In this document: positions 1 to 6,016 of the stretch, in pieces
Position numbering within the stretch: position 1 is the stretch's first letter
Layout of the letters: each line of letters begins with the position of its first letter
Assembly: GCA_029261375.1 (NCBI GenBank)
Contig: JAJDBL010000381.1
Location: 1 to 8,146 of the forward strand
Source of the DNA: Nitrospirales bacterium
Lineage (GTDB): Bacteria > Nitrospirota > Nitrospiria > Nitrospirales > UBA2166
Direction: 5' to 3'
Length of the DNA stretch: 8,146 bases
Position numbers and translations under genes: made by a program
The notes under the pieces: generated by a model
The model's input: only the letters and a program-made list of their open reading frames with translations
The model's database searches: none
What the model was told of the DNA's origin: nothing

Positions 1-232
1 AGACTTCATTGCGCCGTTCTTTGAGCACGTGGCCAAGGTACTCTTGCGCACGTCCGTACCCGGCAAAAGCTGGAGCGGTATCGATATAGGTGACGCCGAG
101 ATTGATCGCTTCATGAAAAATGTCTACCGCATCTTTCAGGCTACGACGGTTACCAATGGGGGCAGTGCCAAAACCGAGAATCGGCACGCTAACACCGGTT
201 TTTCCGAGGATGCGATGTGGAAGTTTTGGCAT
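1..232 (-). CDS. Aldo/keto reductase, N-terminal part (3' end outside window)
   Basis: The first 77 residues of an NAD(P)H-dependent aldo/keto reductase, a TIM-barrel enzyme of the cytoplasm that reduces aldehydes and ketones. Reading the minus strand from an ATG at 232-230 gives MPKLPHRILGKTGVSVPILG, then FGTAPIG, then ITYIDTA-like strand NLGVTYIDTAPAF and GYGRAQEYLG. The R-x-L-G-x-T-G-x-x-V-x-x-x-G-x-G opening and the strand ending in IDTA are typical of the family. Asp51 is the likely catalytic Asp. The usual Tyr five residues later is Phe56 here, with Tyr59 nearby. The ATG is preceded by AAGGTGAT, a good ribosome site. A GTG three codons upstream is possible but less likely. The gene is divergent from the metallopeptidase gene and overlaps its first 18 bases. 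The substrate cannot be predicted. Confidence 0.9.
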   Translation of the reverse strand, partial: MPKLPHRILGKTGVSVPILGFGTAPIGNRRSLKDAVDIFHEAINLGVTYIDTAPAFAGYGRAQEYLGHVLKERRNEV

Positions 233-1219
233 GGAAATCACCTTAGCACTGGCACCAAATGGCGTCAATTCGCAGGTCTTTTAGTGTGTACAGGGCTGCT
301 GTGCCAGGCAAATGTATCAGCCGCGATGCAGCCGCCGGAGCTGGTGTTTCACACACCCGAACATCTTGTCCCCATCTCGACGCGCCTCGGCACAATGGTG
401 ATGCCGTACTACAGCTATGCGCTCGAACTCGCAGGTCTTGATCATCCTGGGATGCCAATTCAGGTATATCTTGTTCCAGAGACATCAGAGTTGGTAAATC
501 AACTCCCTAGTTGGGTGTCGGGTTACGCCTTGGGAGAGTCGAGCACCGTTGTGCTGTTCGCGCAGCGTGTCCATTCCTATCCTGCCCGCGCCATCGAAGA
601 TCTGCTCGTCCATGAAGTCGCGCACATCTTGAACTATCGTGCCGCGCGCGGACGAGAAATTCCACGATGGTTTGATGAGGGCATTGCGACCATCGCGGCG
701 CGTACCTGGGATATTGAAGACCGCGCGAGGTTGATCTGGGCAATTGGCGATCGGGATCAGTTCTCGCTCGAACGAGTAAATTCGTTCTTTCGCGGAAACG
801 CACCGACCGCACGCCGTGGATACAGCCTCTCCGCCGGTTTCATCCGATACCTCATTCAAGAATATGGACCGGAGACCCCAGCCAGAATCCTCACCCTGGT
901 TGCACAGGACATCCCATTTCCGGTTGCATTTCAGCAGGTCGTTGCTCGATTCCCCGAGCAGGCTGCGACAGAGTTTGTGGAAGGGCAGTCTCTGTGGATT
1001 CGTTGGGTGCCGGTCGCAACGAGCGATTTTTCAATCTGGATAGGAATCTCCGTCTTGGCGTTCGTCGTATTGGGAATTCGTATCGGGCAGATGCGAGCTC
1101 GCAGACGGAGGGAAGCCGAAGAAGACGCTGAAGACGACGATCAAGATACTGAATTTGATTACGGTGAACTGGAGCAACCGACAGATTCAGACTGGGATGA
1201 TCGATGGCGGGATAGATAG
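215..1219 (+). CDS. Exported, membrane-anchored HEXXH metallopeptidase (peptidase MA-like)
   Basis: A 334-residue protein that I read as a zinc metallopeptidase of the gluzincin type. Residues 133-137 are HEVAH (zinc His133 and His137, catalytic Glu134). About 18 residues later comes PRWFDEG, with Glu155 as the likely third zinc ligand. This spacing and the PRW-x-x-EG signature fit the peptidase MA-like family. Residues 19-37 form a hydrophobic signal segment ending VSAA. Residues 272-290 are a second hydrophobic helix, followed by an Arg-rich stop-transfer (RARRRR) and a very acidic tail rich in Asp and Glu. The predicted topology is a periplasmic catalytic domain, one C-terminal membrane helix and a cytoplasmic acidic tail. 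I chose the ATG at 215 because no other start before 284 keeps the signal segment, and GAGGA lies just upstream. An ATG at 29 is open in frame, but lies inside the reductase gene. The natural substrate is unknown. Confidence 0.82.
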   Translation: MWKFWHGNHLSTGTKWRQFAGLLVCTGLLCQANVSAAMQPPELVFHTPEHLVPISTRLGTMVMPYYSYALELAGLDHPGMPIQVYLVPETSELVNQLPSWVSGYALGESSTVVLFAQRVHSYPARAIEDLLVHEVAHILNYRAARGREIPRWFDEGIATIAARTWDIEDRARLIWAIGDRDQFSLERVNSFFRGNAPTARRGYSLSAGFIRYLIQEYGPETPARILTLVAQDIPFPVAFQQVVARFPEQAATEFVEGQSLWIRWVPVATSDFSIWIGISVLAFVVLGIRIGQMRARRRREAEEDAEDDDQDTEFDYGELEQPTDSDWDDRWRDR

Positions 1220-1242
1220 AAGTGCTTTTTGAAAATGTGTGT

Positions 1243-1276
1243 GGAGGGACAACGCTCGTGTGAGCGTCGTCCCTCC
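1243..1276. terminator. Strong hairpin between convergent genes, probable bidirectional terminator
   Basis: Two 15-base arms (1243-1257 and 1262-1276) pair around a 4-base loop, with one mismatch on the plus strand. On the minus-strand transcript that position is a G-U pair, so the stem is complete. It starts 24 bases after the metallopeptidase stop and lies about 100 bases beyond the barrel gene's stop. Neither side has an immediate T-run, so it may act as an mRNA 3'-end stabiliser as much as a terminator. The rest of 1277-1376 shows nothing I can assign. Confidence 0.6.
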
Positions 1277-1376
1277 TGAGCGTTATGAGTTCGCCACTTC
1301 CTTCAGGCTTGCTCCATCAACCGCCGCCTTCTCCGGATTCCTAATGATGAGTTTGCCAGGGAAAGAGTCGGAGGGG

Positions 1377-2030
1377 TTATTTCCAGGAATAGGAAATGCC
1401 ACCCATGAACAGGTTGACTCGATAGTCACCCTCAATTCCAACATCCGGCATGTCAAGCGAGCCTCGATTGTATTTGTATTCGGCGAAGAGGGCGACGCGT
1501 TCGGTCACAAAGCCTCTGATGCCTGCCAGGATATTCAAGGTCAATGTCGTGGGAAGCCCATCAACACCGGGCGCGGTCACAGAAAACACGTTAATGCCTG
1601 GCCCGATTCCAACATACGGTTGAAATCGCTTCCCAGGATATCGGGCTAAGAGGTTGAGCCCAATGGTGTTGGTCGCGATATCTGTTCGAATCACCCCACC
1701 ACCGCCGGGAGCCGAAATTGGAATGGGTCCACTGGTCGTCGTTGCTTGTGCCTTGATGTCCGAGTCGCTGTGGTAAAACTCGCCTTCAAATCCGAGCCAG
1801 CTTAACGATTCGCGGAGATATCCGCCAACCTTCACCCCGAACGCGATCTGATTGCGAAGATCCAGATCGCTCACGGTCGTCCCGCTAAATGACTCAATTC
1901 CACGAATGTCAGTATAGTCTTGTGGAATATTCGCTCCGACTTGTCCCGCGATATAGAGTTCCGCGTGCACAGGCATGGTGAATATGATGCAACATATTCC
2001 GGTAAGCCAAACGGTTTTTCCCCGTGACAT
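1377..2030 (-). CDS. Outer-membrane beta-barrel protein (OmpA/opacity-type fold)
   Basis: A 217-residue exported protein. Residues 1-23 are a clear signal peptide (MSRGK, then a hydrophobic core, cleavage after VHA before ELYIAG). The mature part alternates short amphipathic strands with Gly-rich turns, for example IAFGVKVGGYL, SWLGFEGEFYH, TIGLNLLARYP, FQPYVGIGPGINVF, ALFAEYKYNRG and a final strand VNLFMGGISYSWK. This is the pattern of a small eight-stranded outer-membrane barrel, and YVGIGPGIN is common in that family. A pore or adhesion role cannot be decided. A loop near residues 95-115 is rich in Thr, Pro and Gly and is probably surface-exposed. The start at 2030 is supported by AAAGGAGA six bases upstream. 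An in-frame start at 2108 would add 26 residues before the signal peptide and is unlikely. The promoter is at 2111-2139. Confidence 0.85.
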   Translation of the reverse strand: MSRGKTVWLTGICCIIFTMPVHAELYIAGQVGANIPQDYTDIRGIESFSGTTVSDLDLRNQIAFGVKVGGYLRESLSWLGFEGEFYHSDSDIKAQATTTSGPIPISAPGGGGVIRTDIATNTIGLNLLARYPGKRFQPYVGIGPGINVFSVTAPGVDGLPTTLTLNILAGIRGFVTERVALFAEYKYNRGSLDMPDVGIEGDYRVNLFMGGISYSWK

Positions 2031-2110
2031 GCCTGTCTCCTTTCTGCTGCTGAGAATTGGGGGGAGAAATTCTGATCTATGAAGTTTGAGAATATCGATT
2101 GAAGGCACAG

Positions 2111-2139
2111 ATTCTAAAACTCGCGTTCCTAGGCGTCAA
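2111..2139 (-). promoter_or_regulatory. Sigma70-type promoter of the beta-barrel gene
   Basis: On the minus strand, TTGACG (2139-2134) and TAGAAT (2116-2111) are separated by exactly 17 bases. Each box is one mismatch from consensus. Transcription would start near 2104, giving a leader of about 75 bases before the ATG at 2030. This is read from sequence only. Confidence 0.65.
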
Positions 2140-2178
2140 CTTGGCGCATTGACAGATGTTTGGGCATATCTCTCGACG

Positions 2179-2190
2179 ACGGATATCCGT
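2179..2190. promoter_or_regulatory. Perfect 12-bp palindrome in the divergent intergenic region, candidate operator
   Basis: ACGGATATCCGT is identical to its reverse complement. It sits between the barrel gene promoter and the deacetylase gene start and is directly followed by TACAAT (2191-2196), a possible -10 box for the deacetylase gene. No convincing -35 box accompanies it at normal spacing. A regulator dimer could bind here, but a single copy is weak evidence. Confidence 0.3.
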
Positions 2191-2235
2191 TACAATAAGC
2201 GCTGTCAGAATTCTTAGTGTGAGAAGGGGTAGCAC

Positions 2236-3186
2236 GTGGCGAAGGTTGGACTGGTTTATCATCCTGATTTCCTAAAGCATAAAACCGGACCGATGCATCC
2301 GGAACGGCCGGAGCGTCTCACGTCGATTATGTCGCAGCTTGAAGAAAAGCAGCTGATCGACAAACTGACGCGGATCGAGCCGAAGCCTGCCGAAGAAACA
2401 TGGATTACGAGTGTGCACTCACCTCAACACGTCGCGTCATTGCGTGCGGTGGGTGCTGAAGCCGGAAACGATCTTGCCTATGTAGATGGGGATACGCCGA
2501 TGTCCCGCGATTCCCTTGATGTTGCCTTTCTAGCTGTCGGCGGGGTTCTTGCAGGCATCGATGCGGTGATGAGCGGCGGGGTTCGCTCGGTATTCTGTGC
2601 GGTGCGTCCTCCAGGGCACCATGCGGAGCCATCGCGTGCAATGGGTTTCTGTTTGTTCAACAACGTGGCCATTGGTGCGCGGTATTTTCAACAGAAGTAT
2701 GGGCTGAAAAAGATCCTCATTGTCGATTGGGATGTGCATCATGGCAATGGAACGCAAGAGGCGTTCTTTAGGGATCCCTCGGTGTTGTTTTTTAGCACCC
2801 ATCAGTATCCGTTCTATCCCGGGACGGGTGGAGAAGGAGAGCGTGGATTTGGAGCAGGAATAGGCTCAACGATTAACGTGCCCATGAAAGCGGGAAGCGG
2901 TGATGACGAATATATCGAGGCATTCAACACTCGCCTGGTTCCAGCGGCGAAAGAGTTTGAGCCCGATGCGGTCATAATTTCCGCCGGGTTTGATGCGCAC
3001 CACAATGATCCGCTAGCGAGTATGCGATTGACCGAAGATGGTTATGGGCAGCTTTCACGTATTGTGAAAGGGATTGCCGATGAACATGCAGGTGGGAGAA
3101 TCATTTCCTGTCTTGAGGGTGGCTATCATCTCGATTCGATCTCTAAATCTGTGTATCGGCATATCGAGGTTTTGCTGGGTGGGTAA
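2236..3186 (+). CDS. Histone deacetylase family protein (AcuC/acetylpolyamine amidohydrolase-like)
   Basis: A 316-residue zinc amidohydrolase of the arginase/deacetylase fold, which removes acetyl groups from amines such as acetyl-lysine or acetylpolyamines in the cytoplasm. The full active site is present: RPPGHH with His128 and His129, DWDVHHGNGT with zinc ligands Asp166 and His168, AGFDAHHNDPL with zinc ligand Asp253, and LEGGY with the transition-state Tyr297. The N-terminus GLVYHPDFLKH and HPERPERL is typical, and the length is normal for bacterial members. The GTG start at 2236 fits the conserved N-terminus and has GAAGGGG upstream. It is divergent from the beta-barrel gene and is followed by the repeat-rich region. 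The real substrate (protein, acetoin-related or polyamine) cannot be told from sequence. The gene appears intact. Confidence 0.92.
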   Translation: MAKVGLVYHPDFLKHKTGPMHPERPERLTSIMSQLEEKQLIDKLTRIEPKPAEETWITSVHSPQHVASLRAVGAEAGNDLAYVDGDTPMSRDSLDVAFLAVGGVLAGIDAVMSGGVRSVFCAVRPPGHHAEPSRAMGFCLFNNVAIGARYFQQKYGLKKILIVDWDVHHGNGTQEAFFRDPSVLFFSTHQYPFYPGTGGEGERGFGAGIGSTINVPMKAGSGDDEYIEAFNTRLVPAAKEFEPDAVIISAGFDAHHNDPLASMRLTEDGYGQLSRIVKGIADEHAGGRIISCLEGGYHLDSISKSVYRHIEVLLGG

Positions 3187-3210
3187 GAGAAAAATGATGT
3201 TCGGATGAGC

Positions 3211-3250
3211 ACCCCCACCTTCATCCTCCACCCTCAAGGGGGAGGAGAGG
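3211..3250 (+). repeat. GC-rich palindromic repeat, copy A
   Basis: The core 3224-3246 folds into a 9-bp stem, TCCTCC-CCC against GGG-GGAGGA, with one bulged A and loop TCAA. It is preceded by CCCCCACCTT. It matches copy C at 3661-3700 in the same orientation, including the CCCCC-ACCTT lead and the GGAGGAGA trail, and matches copy B in the opposite orientation. It lies 25 bases after the deacetylase stop and could also act as a transcript-end hairpin. Confidence 0.7.
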
Positions 3251-3259
3251 CTAAGAATG

Positions 3260-3277
3260 CTTCGTACGTGGACGAAG
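3260..3277. repeat. Short hairpin in the spacer between repeat copies A and B
   Basis: CTTCGT and ACGAAG form a perfect 6-bp stem around the loop ACGTGG, midway between copies A and B. Together the three hairpins make 3211-3330 a dense secondary-structure block. Confidence 0.45.
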
Positions 3278-3288
3278 AATCATGACAT

Positions 3289-3330
3289 AACCCCTCCCCC
3301 CCCTTGCGGGGGAAGGTTGGGATGGGGGGG
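3289..3330 (-). repeat. GC-rich palindromic repeat, copy B (inverted)
   Basis: A C-rich arm (3291-3303) and a G-rich arm (3308-3330) flank the loop TTGC, with CCCCC/GGGGG pairing at 3299-3312. Read on the minus strand it begins CCCCCCCATCC and continues CCTTCCCCCGCAAGGGG, the same plan as copies A and C. It ends immediately before the nuclease start codon, so with copy C it forms inverted repeats around that gene. Confidence 0.6.
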
Positions 3331-3720
3331 ATGAGTTTAGCCGCCGCAAGAAATCTGAGGGGAAATCTCACGGATGCAGAACGTGTCCTCTGGAAACATC
3401 TAGGGCTTCGACAGATTGAAGGAGACAAGTTCCGAAGACAACACATGATTGGCTCCTATGTTGTTGATTTTGTCTGTCTGGAAAGGCGATTGATTATCGA
3501 AGTGGATGGTGGGCAACATGATATGCATACAGAGAAAGATGACAAGCGGACTGCTTGGTTAGAAAGTGAACGATTCCGCGTGACTCGTTTTTGGAATAAT
3601 GATGTGCTAAGAAATATCGAAGCTGTAAGAACTACCATTCGGAAAAAGCTAGTAGCGGATCCCCCCTACCTTAGTCCTCCCCCGCCAGGGGGGAGGAGAT
3701 CTGAAAGTAATAGGCAATGA
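3331..3720 (+). CDS. DUF559 / Vsr-like endonuclease-domain protein
   Basis: A 129-residue protein of the DUF559 family, related to the very-short-patch repair (Vsr) endonuclease fold of PD-(D/E)XK nucleases. Family marks are RNLRGNLTDAERVLW, then KFRRQHMIGSYVVDF and LIIEVDGGQH, and near the end RVTRFWNNDVL. Likely metal ligands are Asp46, Glu57 and Asp59, with Gln62 close by. The cellular job of these proteins is not established; DNA cleavage is inferred from the fold. The ATG at 3331 starts at the family's usual N-terminus; in-frame TTG at 3304 and ATG at 3322 lie inside repeat copy B. The last 20 or so residues (SPPPPGGRR) are encoded by repeat copy C, so the gene reads into its flanking repeat. 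The stop TGA overlaps the cytochrome ATG as ATGA. Repeats on both sides suggest a mobile cassette. Confidence 0.85.
   Translation: MSLAAARNLRGNLTDAERVLWKHLGLRQIEGDKFRRQHMIGSYVVDFVCLERRLIIEVDGGQHDMHTEKDDKRTAWLESERFRVTRFWNNDVLRNIEAVRTTIRKKLVADPPYLSPPPPGGRRSESNRQ
3661..3700 (+). repeat. GC-rich palindromic repeat, copy C
   Basis: The core 3675-3697 pairs TCCTCCCCC with GGGGG-AGGA around the loop GCCA, a 9-bp stem with one bulged G, preceded by CCCCCTACCTTAG. It is a direct repeat of copy A and inverted relative to copy B. It lies inside the 3' end of the nuclease gene and ends 17 bases before the cytochrome start codon. Confidence 0.7.
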
Positions 3721-5051
3721 AAAAAGGCTTGTGGGCGCTGGGCATCGTCGGTCTGCTTGGGCTTGGGGTGTATATCTTTTACACCGAACTTCGGCCGGTG
3801 GTGATCTTTGGGCTTCGTGAGGATTTCTCGCATGCAATTCCCTTCCAAGAGGTCCCAGAAGGGATCGACAGTCTCAAGGCTGAGTCGTGTGGCCAATGTC
3901 ATCAAGCGATTTATGACGAATGGAAAACGTCTATTCATGCCAACGCGCTTGACGATCCTTTTTTTCAAGCCTACTGGAAACGTGATGACAAGAGCTTTAT
4001 CTGTTTGAACTGCCATACCCCGCTTCAGAATCAACAGCCTGAGATCATTACCGATATCCCTCGGGATCGTGTTGAGAAAGCGGTCAAGATGCCCAATCCG
4101 AATTACGATCCTGCGCTTGCGCACGAAGGCGTGACCTGCGCGGCGTGTCACGTTCGTGATGGGGTGATTCGCGGTCCCTATGAAGACTCGGATGCGCCGC
4201 ATCCAACCATGTACGATCCCATCTTCCGGTCCATGGACTTGTGTTACCGATGTCATCAAGTCCCTTCAGGCCCATTTCAGTTTTACAACGGGGGGCCCTG
4301 CGGAACGTATCCCGAGTTTGAGGGCCAGCATTACTTTAACCAAGGGTATATTTGTCAGACCTGCCATATGCCGGAGGTTGAACGACCTGTTGCAACCGGT
4401 GGCCCGATGAGAAAGGGCCGAAAGCATCTGTGGCGGGGAGGGCATGATCCTGAACAGGTGAAACGGGCAATCACGGTCAAGCTAACGGCCGATCCCCCAG
4501 AATTGCCGCCAGGACAGGAGATTGAATTCCTTATGGAATTTACCAACTCCGGGGCGGGGCACAAACTCCCGACGGGTGATCCTGATCGATTTTTCACGAT
4601 CGACTTTGAGATCGTCGATCAGAATGGCGAGGTGTTAGAGGACCAATCCCATACCATGGGCCGTTGGATTTTGTGGCAGCCAGTGATCTGGGAGGTGTGG
4701 GACAATCGGCTGAAACCGTTGCAGAGCCGGAATTATCGTTTCAAGTACCGCATGCCTCAGCTTGCTGGGATGGAAGGGCCGCTGACACTGAAAACGGTGG
4801 TGACCTATCACATCCAGACTGACGCGCAGAATAAGATGTTGCGTGACAAATGGGGGTTGACCGGAAACGATCCGTACAACTTCCCTGTGTTTGAGAGCGA
4901 GATCCCGCTGACCGGCCCGTTTCCTGATGTGGTGCAGCGTGGATATAATGTGAACCACGAAAAGTTGATGGCGGCCTATCAACCACAGTGTGGTGGGGAG
5001 ATGGATGGTAAGCAGGTGGATAGGTTGAAGGTTGAAGGGAAGAACAGTTAG
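3717..5051 (+). CDS. Membrane-anchored five-heme cytochrome c (cytochrome c554-like domain)
   Basis: A 444-residue electron-transfer protein with five CXXCH heme sites: CGQCH at 58, CLNCH at 96, CAACH at 141, CYRCH at 176 and CQTCH at 213. An N-terminal MKK and a hydrophobic helix at residues 5-23 without a clear cleavage site suggest an uncleaved anchor with the hemes in the periplasm. The pattern CxxCHxxIYDEWKTSIHA and HEGVTCAACH is typical of the cytochrome c554 domain class. His74, His136, His205, His237 and His243 are candidate distal heme ligands. After residue 250 comes a heme-free, beta-rich region with NSGAGHKLPTGDP, a motif I recognise from other multiheme proteins. The partner and substrate are unknown. 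The ATG overlaps the nuclease stop and has no good ribosome site close by. The C-terminal tail from about residue 428 is polar and partly encoded by a tandem GGTTGAA repeat. Confidence 0.88.
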   Translation: MKKGLWALGIVGLLGLGVYIFYTELRPVVIFGLREDFSHAIPFQEVPEGIDSLKAESCGQCHQAIYDEWKTSIHANALDDPFFQAYWKRDDKSFICLNCHTPLQNQQPEIITDIPRDRVEKAVKMPNPNYDPALAHEGVTCAACHVRDGVIRGPYEDSDAPHPTMYDPIFRSMDLCYRCHQVPSGPFQFYNGGPCGTYPEFEGQHYFNQGYICQTCHMPEVERPVATGGPMRKGRKHLWRGGHDPEQVKRAITVKLTADPPELPPGQEIEFLMEFTNSGAGHKLPTGDPDRFFTIDFEIVDQNGEVLEDQSHTMGRWILWQPVIWEVWDNRLKPLQSRNYRFKYRMPQLAGMEGPLTLKTVVTYHIQTDAQNKMLRDKWGLTGNDPYNFPVFESEIPLTGPFPDVVQRGYNVNHEKLMAAYQPQCGGEMDGKQVDRLKVEGKNS

Positions 5052-5148
5052 ATGTGCTTTCCGAGTAAGATCATCAATTGTGTATAGGGAATTATTGAAT
5101 GTTTCACCTTCAGTCTAAACACCTAATAGACTTGTCGGAGGCACCGTA

Positions 5149-5982
5149 ATGGCATCACTGTTTGTCACAACTGAAGAACTTGAGAAGGATCTTGGATCAC
5201 CCGGTCTCGTCATCGTCGACGTGCGGTCAAAGCCTGAATTTATCGCTGGGCACATTCCAGGTGCGGTCCAAACTGTGTGGCGTGATTTCAGCGATCCTGA
5301 TTCTGATATCAAGGGGCTGCTCGATCCACAGGTCAATCGTTTGGAAGAAAAGCTAAGCGCGTTAGGAATCGGAAATGAACATCGCGTGGTGGTTTATACT
5401 GATCCATTCGATTCCTGGGGCTCTGAAGGCAGAATCTATTGGATGCTTTCCTATCTCGGGCATCAAAATGTCCAGGTGTTAGATGGTGGGTGGGTCAAAT
5501 GGAAAGGCGAGGGGCGGAAAACACAGATCGGATTTTCCAGTCCGACCGCAGCCTTGTTCAAGGCGACGGTACACCCTGAGCTTGTGGTATTGAAGGATGA
5601 GATGAAAGCCCTAGTCCAGTCGCGCGCTGACGGCAAATGCGTTGACTCTCATGCCGTGATCGATTCGCGGAGTGTGAAAGAGTATGAAGGTGCCATGGGG
5701 CCGGGAATTCCTCGTGGTGGTCATGTCCCTTCCGCTATCAATATTCCATGGGATCAGTTCTTCAATGAAGATGCCTCGATCAAACCAAAAGAAGAACTTT
5801 GCCGTGTGTTCGATGAAAATAAGCTGAGTGAGAATCAGGAAATCGTCTGCTATTGTACCGGCGGTGTTCGTTCAGCATGGCTATGGACCGTGCTTCAATA
5901 CGCAGGATACGCGAACGTTCGGAACTATACTGGTTCGTGGTGGGAGTGGAGTCGGGATGCAACCCTGCCCATCGAAACATAA
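5149..5982 (+). CDS. Two-domain rhodanese sulfurtransferase
   Basis: A 277-residue sulfurtransferase with two rhodanese domains (about residues 5-125 and 145-275), which moves sulfane sulfur from donors such as thiosulfate or 3-mercaptopyruvate to an acceptor thiol. Domain 1 has VIVDVRSKPEFIAGHIPGAV but carries Asp in the loop where a catalytic Cys would be (TDPFDSWGSEGR), so it is structural. Domain 2 has AVIDSRSVKEYEG, GHVPSAINIPW and the active loop CTGGVR with catalytic Cys236. No signal peptide is seen, so it is probably cytoplasmic. The ATG has an excellent site, CGGAGG, seven bases upstream, and the 97-base gap from the cytochrome gene may hold a promoter, although I see no convincing boxes. 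Thiosulfate and mercaptopyruvate specificity cannot be separated with confidence from this loop alone. Confidence 0.9.
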   Translation: MASLFVTTEELEKDLGSPGLVIVDVRSKPEFIAGHIPGAVQTVWRDFSDPDSDIKGLLDPQVNRLEEKLSALGIGNEHRVVVYTDPFDSWGSEGRIYWMLSYLGHQNVQVLDGGWVKWKGEGRKTQIGFSSPTAALFKATVHPELVVLKDEMKALVQSRADGKCVDSHAVIDSRSVKEYEGAMGPGIPRGGHVPSAINIPWDQFFNEDASIKPKEELCRVFDENKLSENQEIVCYCTGGVRSAWLWTVLQYAGYANVRNYTGSWWEWSRDATLPIET

Positions 5983-6016
5983 GCGCTAGAAACTAACCTA
6001 CAGAAGGAGAGGAACT

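Noticed and set aside
29..214. In-frame upstream extension of the metallopeptidase to an ATG at 29
   Set aside because: This stretch encodes the conserved N-terminus of the aldo/keto reductase on the other strand, and the extension would place 62 polar residues before a signal segment.
1283..1376. Short minus-strand open stretch after the beta-barrel stop, with a plausible-looking peptide ending LKEVANS
   Set aside because: It has no start codon of its own, is in another frame than the barrel gene, and is about 30 codons long. The barrel already ends with a normal final strand, so a frameshift is not needed. It could be a relic, but there is no support.
2149..2154. Perfect TTGACA as a plus-strand -35 box for the deacetylase gene
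   Set aside because: The nearest -10-like sequence, TACAAT at 2191-2196, is 36 bases away, and nothing suitable lies at 16-18 bases.
2405..2802. Overlapping antisense open frames within the deacetylase gene
   Set aside because: They are Arg/Pro/His-rich shadow frames opposite an intact conserved gene, with no recognisable domains or ribosome sites.
3304..3330. Alternative starts of the nuclease at TTG 3304 or ATG 3322
   Set aside because: Both fall in the palindromic repeat, and the extra residues are translated repeat. The family N-terminus begins at the ATG at 3331.
3211..3330. CRISPR array
   Set aside because: The repeats are palindromic, imperfect and in mixed orientation, with only three copies and no regular unique spacers; there are no cas genes.
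3666..4259. Long antisense open frame of nearly 200 codons opposite the cytochrome 5' half
   Set aside because: The plus strand carries heme motifs in a conserved order. The antisense product shows no domain and starts within coding sequence.
5114..5132. GTCTA/TAGAC short inverted repeat upstream of the sulfurtransferase
   Set aside because: A 5-bp stem with a 9-base loop is within chance expectation and has no T-run or further support.
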